Source: Pseudomonas sp. UBA6562 (GTDB lineage Bacteria; Pseudomonadota; Gammaproteobacteria; Pseudomonadales; Pseudomonadaceae). From it: DNA of 64,000 nucleotides. Where the stretch lies: positions 474,975-538,974 of the forward strand of contig NZ_DJJS01000004.1 of the NCBI RefSeq assembly GCF_002434265.1, in the 5' to 3' direction. Below the pieces are notes generated by a model. That model had not been told where the DNA came from, ran no database searches, and was given only the letters and a program-made list of their open reading frames with translations. Within the stretch, counting starts at the first letter, position 1. Every line of letters begins with the position of its first letter. Positions 63,431-64,000 of this stretch are shown piece after piece. The translations under genes were made by a program, and so were the position numbers.

Positions 63431-63599
63431 GATGGGTCCTTTGAGCGGTTTCGAACCTGGAAGAGTCGGCCTGGATGAACGGTTGCACGCTAGCGCCTGG
63501 CGTCACCGCTGACAAGCGGTCTGGCAATGCGCCGGGCCGCGCTCTAGACTGGCGCCGCCGCGCTCGGCGGCCTGGAACCACTGCGGGAATTTCTGAGCC

Positions 63600-64000
63600 A
63601 TGAACGCTGAAAGCGCGCCCTTCTGGCGGCGCAAGACCCTCGAACAACTGAGCCCCGGCGAATGGGAGTCGCTGTGCGACGGCTGCGGCCTGTGCTGTTT
63701 GCAGAAGCTCGAAGACGAAGACGATGGCGGCATCTACTACACGCGCATCGCCTGCAAACTGCTCGACCTCGACACCTGCCAGTGCAGCGACTACCCCGGC
63801 CGCTTCAAGGCCGTGCCCGATTGCATCCAGCTCACGCCGGGCAAGGCCGACCAGTTCAAATGGTTGCCGACCACCTGCGGTTACCGCCTGGTCAGCGAAG
63901 GCCAGGACCTGCCCGCCTGGCACCCGCTGGTGTGCGGCGACCGCAGCCAGGTGCACGAGCAGCGCATCTCCCAGGCCGGGCGCATGCTCAGCGAGCAGGC
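63600..64000 (+). CDS. YcgN-family cysteine-cluster protein, 3' end cut by window
   Basis: The first 133 residues are present. The N-terminal WRRKTLEQLSPGEWESLCDG and the Cys-rich DGCGLCCLQKLED, then IACKLLDLDTCQCSDYPGRF, match the UPF0260/YcgN zinc- or iron-sulfur-cluster family. The frame stays open to the window end. Its function is unknown. It is divergent from the nitroreductase gene, with about 170 bases between. Confidence 0.92.
   Translation, partial: MNAESAPFWRRKTLEQLSPGEWESLCDGCGLCCLQKLEDEDDGGIYYTRIACKLLDLDTCQCSDYPGRFKAVPDCIQLTPGKADQFKWLPTTCGYRLVSEGQDLPAWHPLVCGDRSQVHEQRISQAGRMLSEQ

Overview
The window looks like a chromosomal segment of a Pseudomonas, most likely of the P. putida group. 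This rests on gene content and order (A-band type rhamnan genes, wbpL-wbpM, mqo, apeB, moaA, rnd-ycgL, ycgN), on high-GC codon use in most genes, and on the protein sequences themselves. No species call is justified. No tRNA, rRNA, CRISPR array or intact insertion sequence was seen.

Region 1 (1-1.8 kb): the end of a LapA-domain membrane protein gene and a beta-CASP metallo-hydrolase. Region 2 (2.0-11.1 kb, + strand): manC, manB, wzm, wzt, a coiled-coil methyltransferase and a double-domain GT4 glycosyltransferase. This is the layout of an ABC-transporter-dependent, end-capped mannan/D-rhamnan O-antigen operon. Region 3 (11.1-15.3 kb): a gtr-type bactoprenol-linked glycosylation cassette and an acyltransferase. 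Region 4 (15.3-21.7 kb, - strand): two more acyltransferases and rfbBD plus rfbAC for dTDP-L-rhamnose. Region 5 (21.9-34.9 kb, - strand): a six-gene operon of giant modular glycosyltransferases, a TagD-type glycerol-3-phosphate cytidylyltransferase and two proteins with CDP-glycerol glycerophosphotransferase domains. Its distal part (about 21.7-27.5 kb) is strikingly AT-rich and looks transferred. Region 6 (35.0-42.6 kb): a DUF4214/RTX-like exported protein preceded by an unknown 295-residue gene, divergent from a complete type I secretion system (ABC ATPase, HlyD-type adaptor, TolC-type channel). Region 7 (43.1-51.4 kb, + strand): gmd, rmd, two GT4 transferases, an epimerase, wbpL and wbpM. 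Region 8 (51.7-64 kb): conserved housekeeping and metabolic genes.

The proposed logic is as follows. ManC/ManB make GDP-mannose and Gmd/Rmd turn it into GDP-D-rhamnose. WbpL with WbpM and the epimerase build the lipid-linked primer. WbpY/Z-like enzymes and the WbdA-like enzyme extend the chain, the methyltransferase caps it, and Wzt/Wzm export it. The Gtr proteins and acyltransferases would decorate surface glycans. Between the two halves of this rhamnan pathway sits an accessory block that pairs a teichoic-acid-like glycerol-phosphate/glycan machinery with a dedicated type I secretion system and its likely DUF4214 substrate. This pairing is the part most likely to be an undescribed system: a secreted surface protein possibly modified with, or anchored through, a phosphoglycerol-containing glycan. 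That link is inferred from gene context only.
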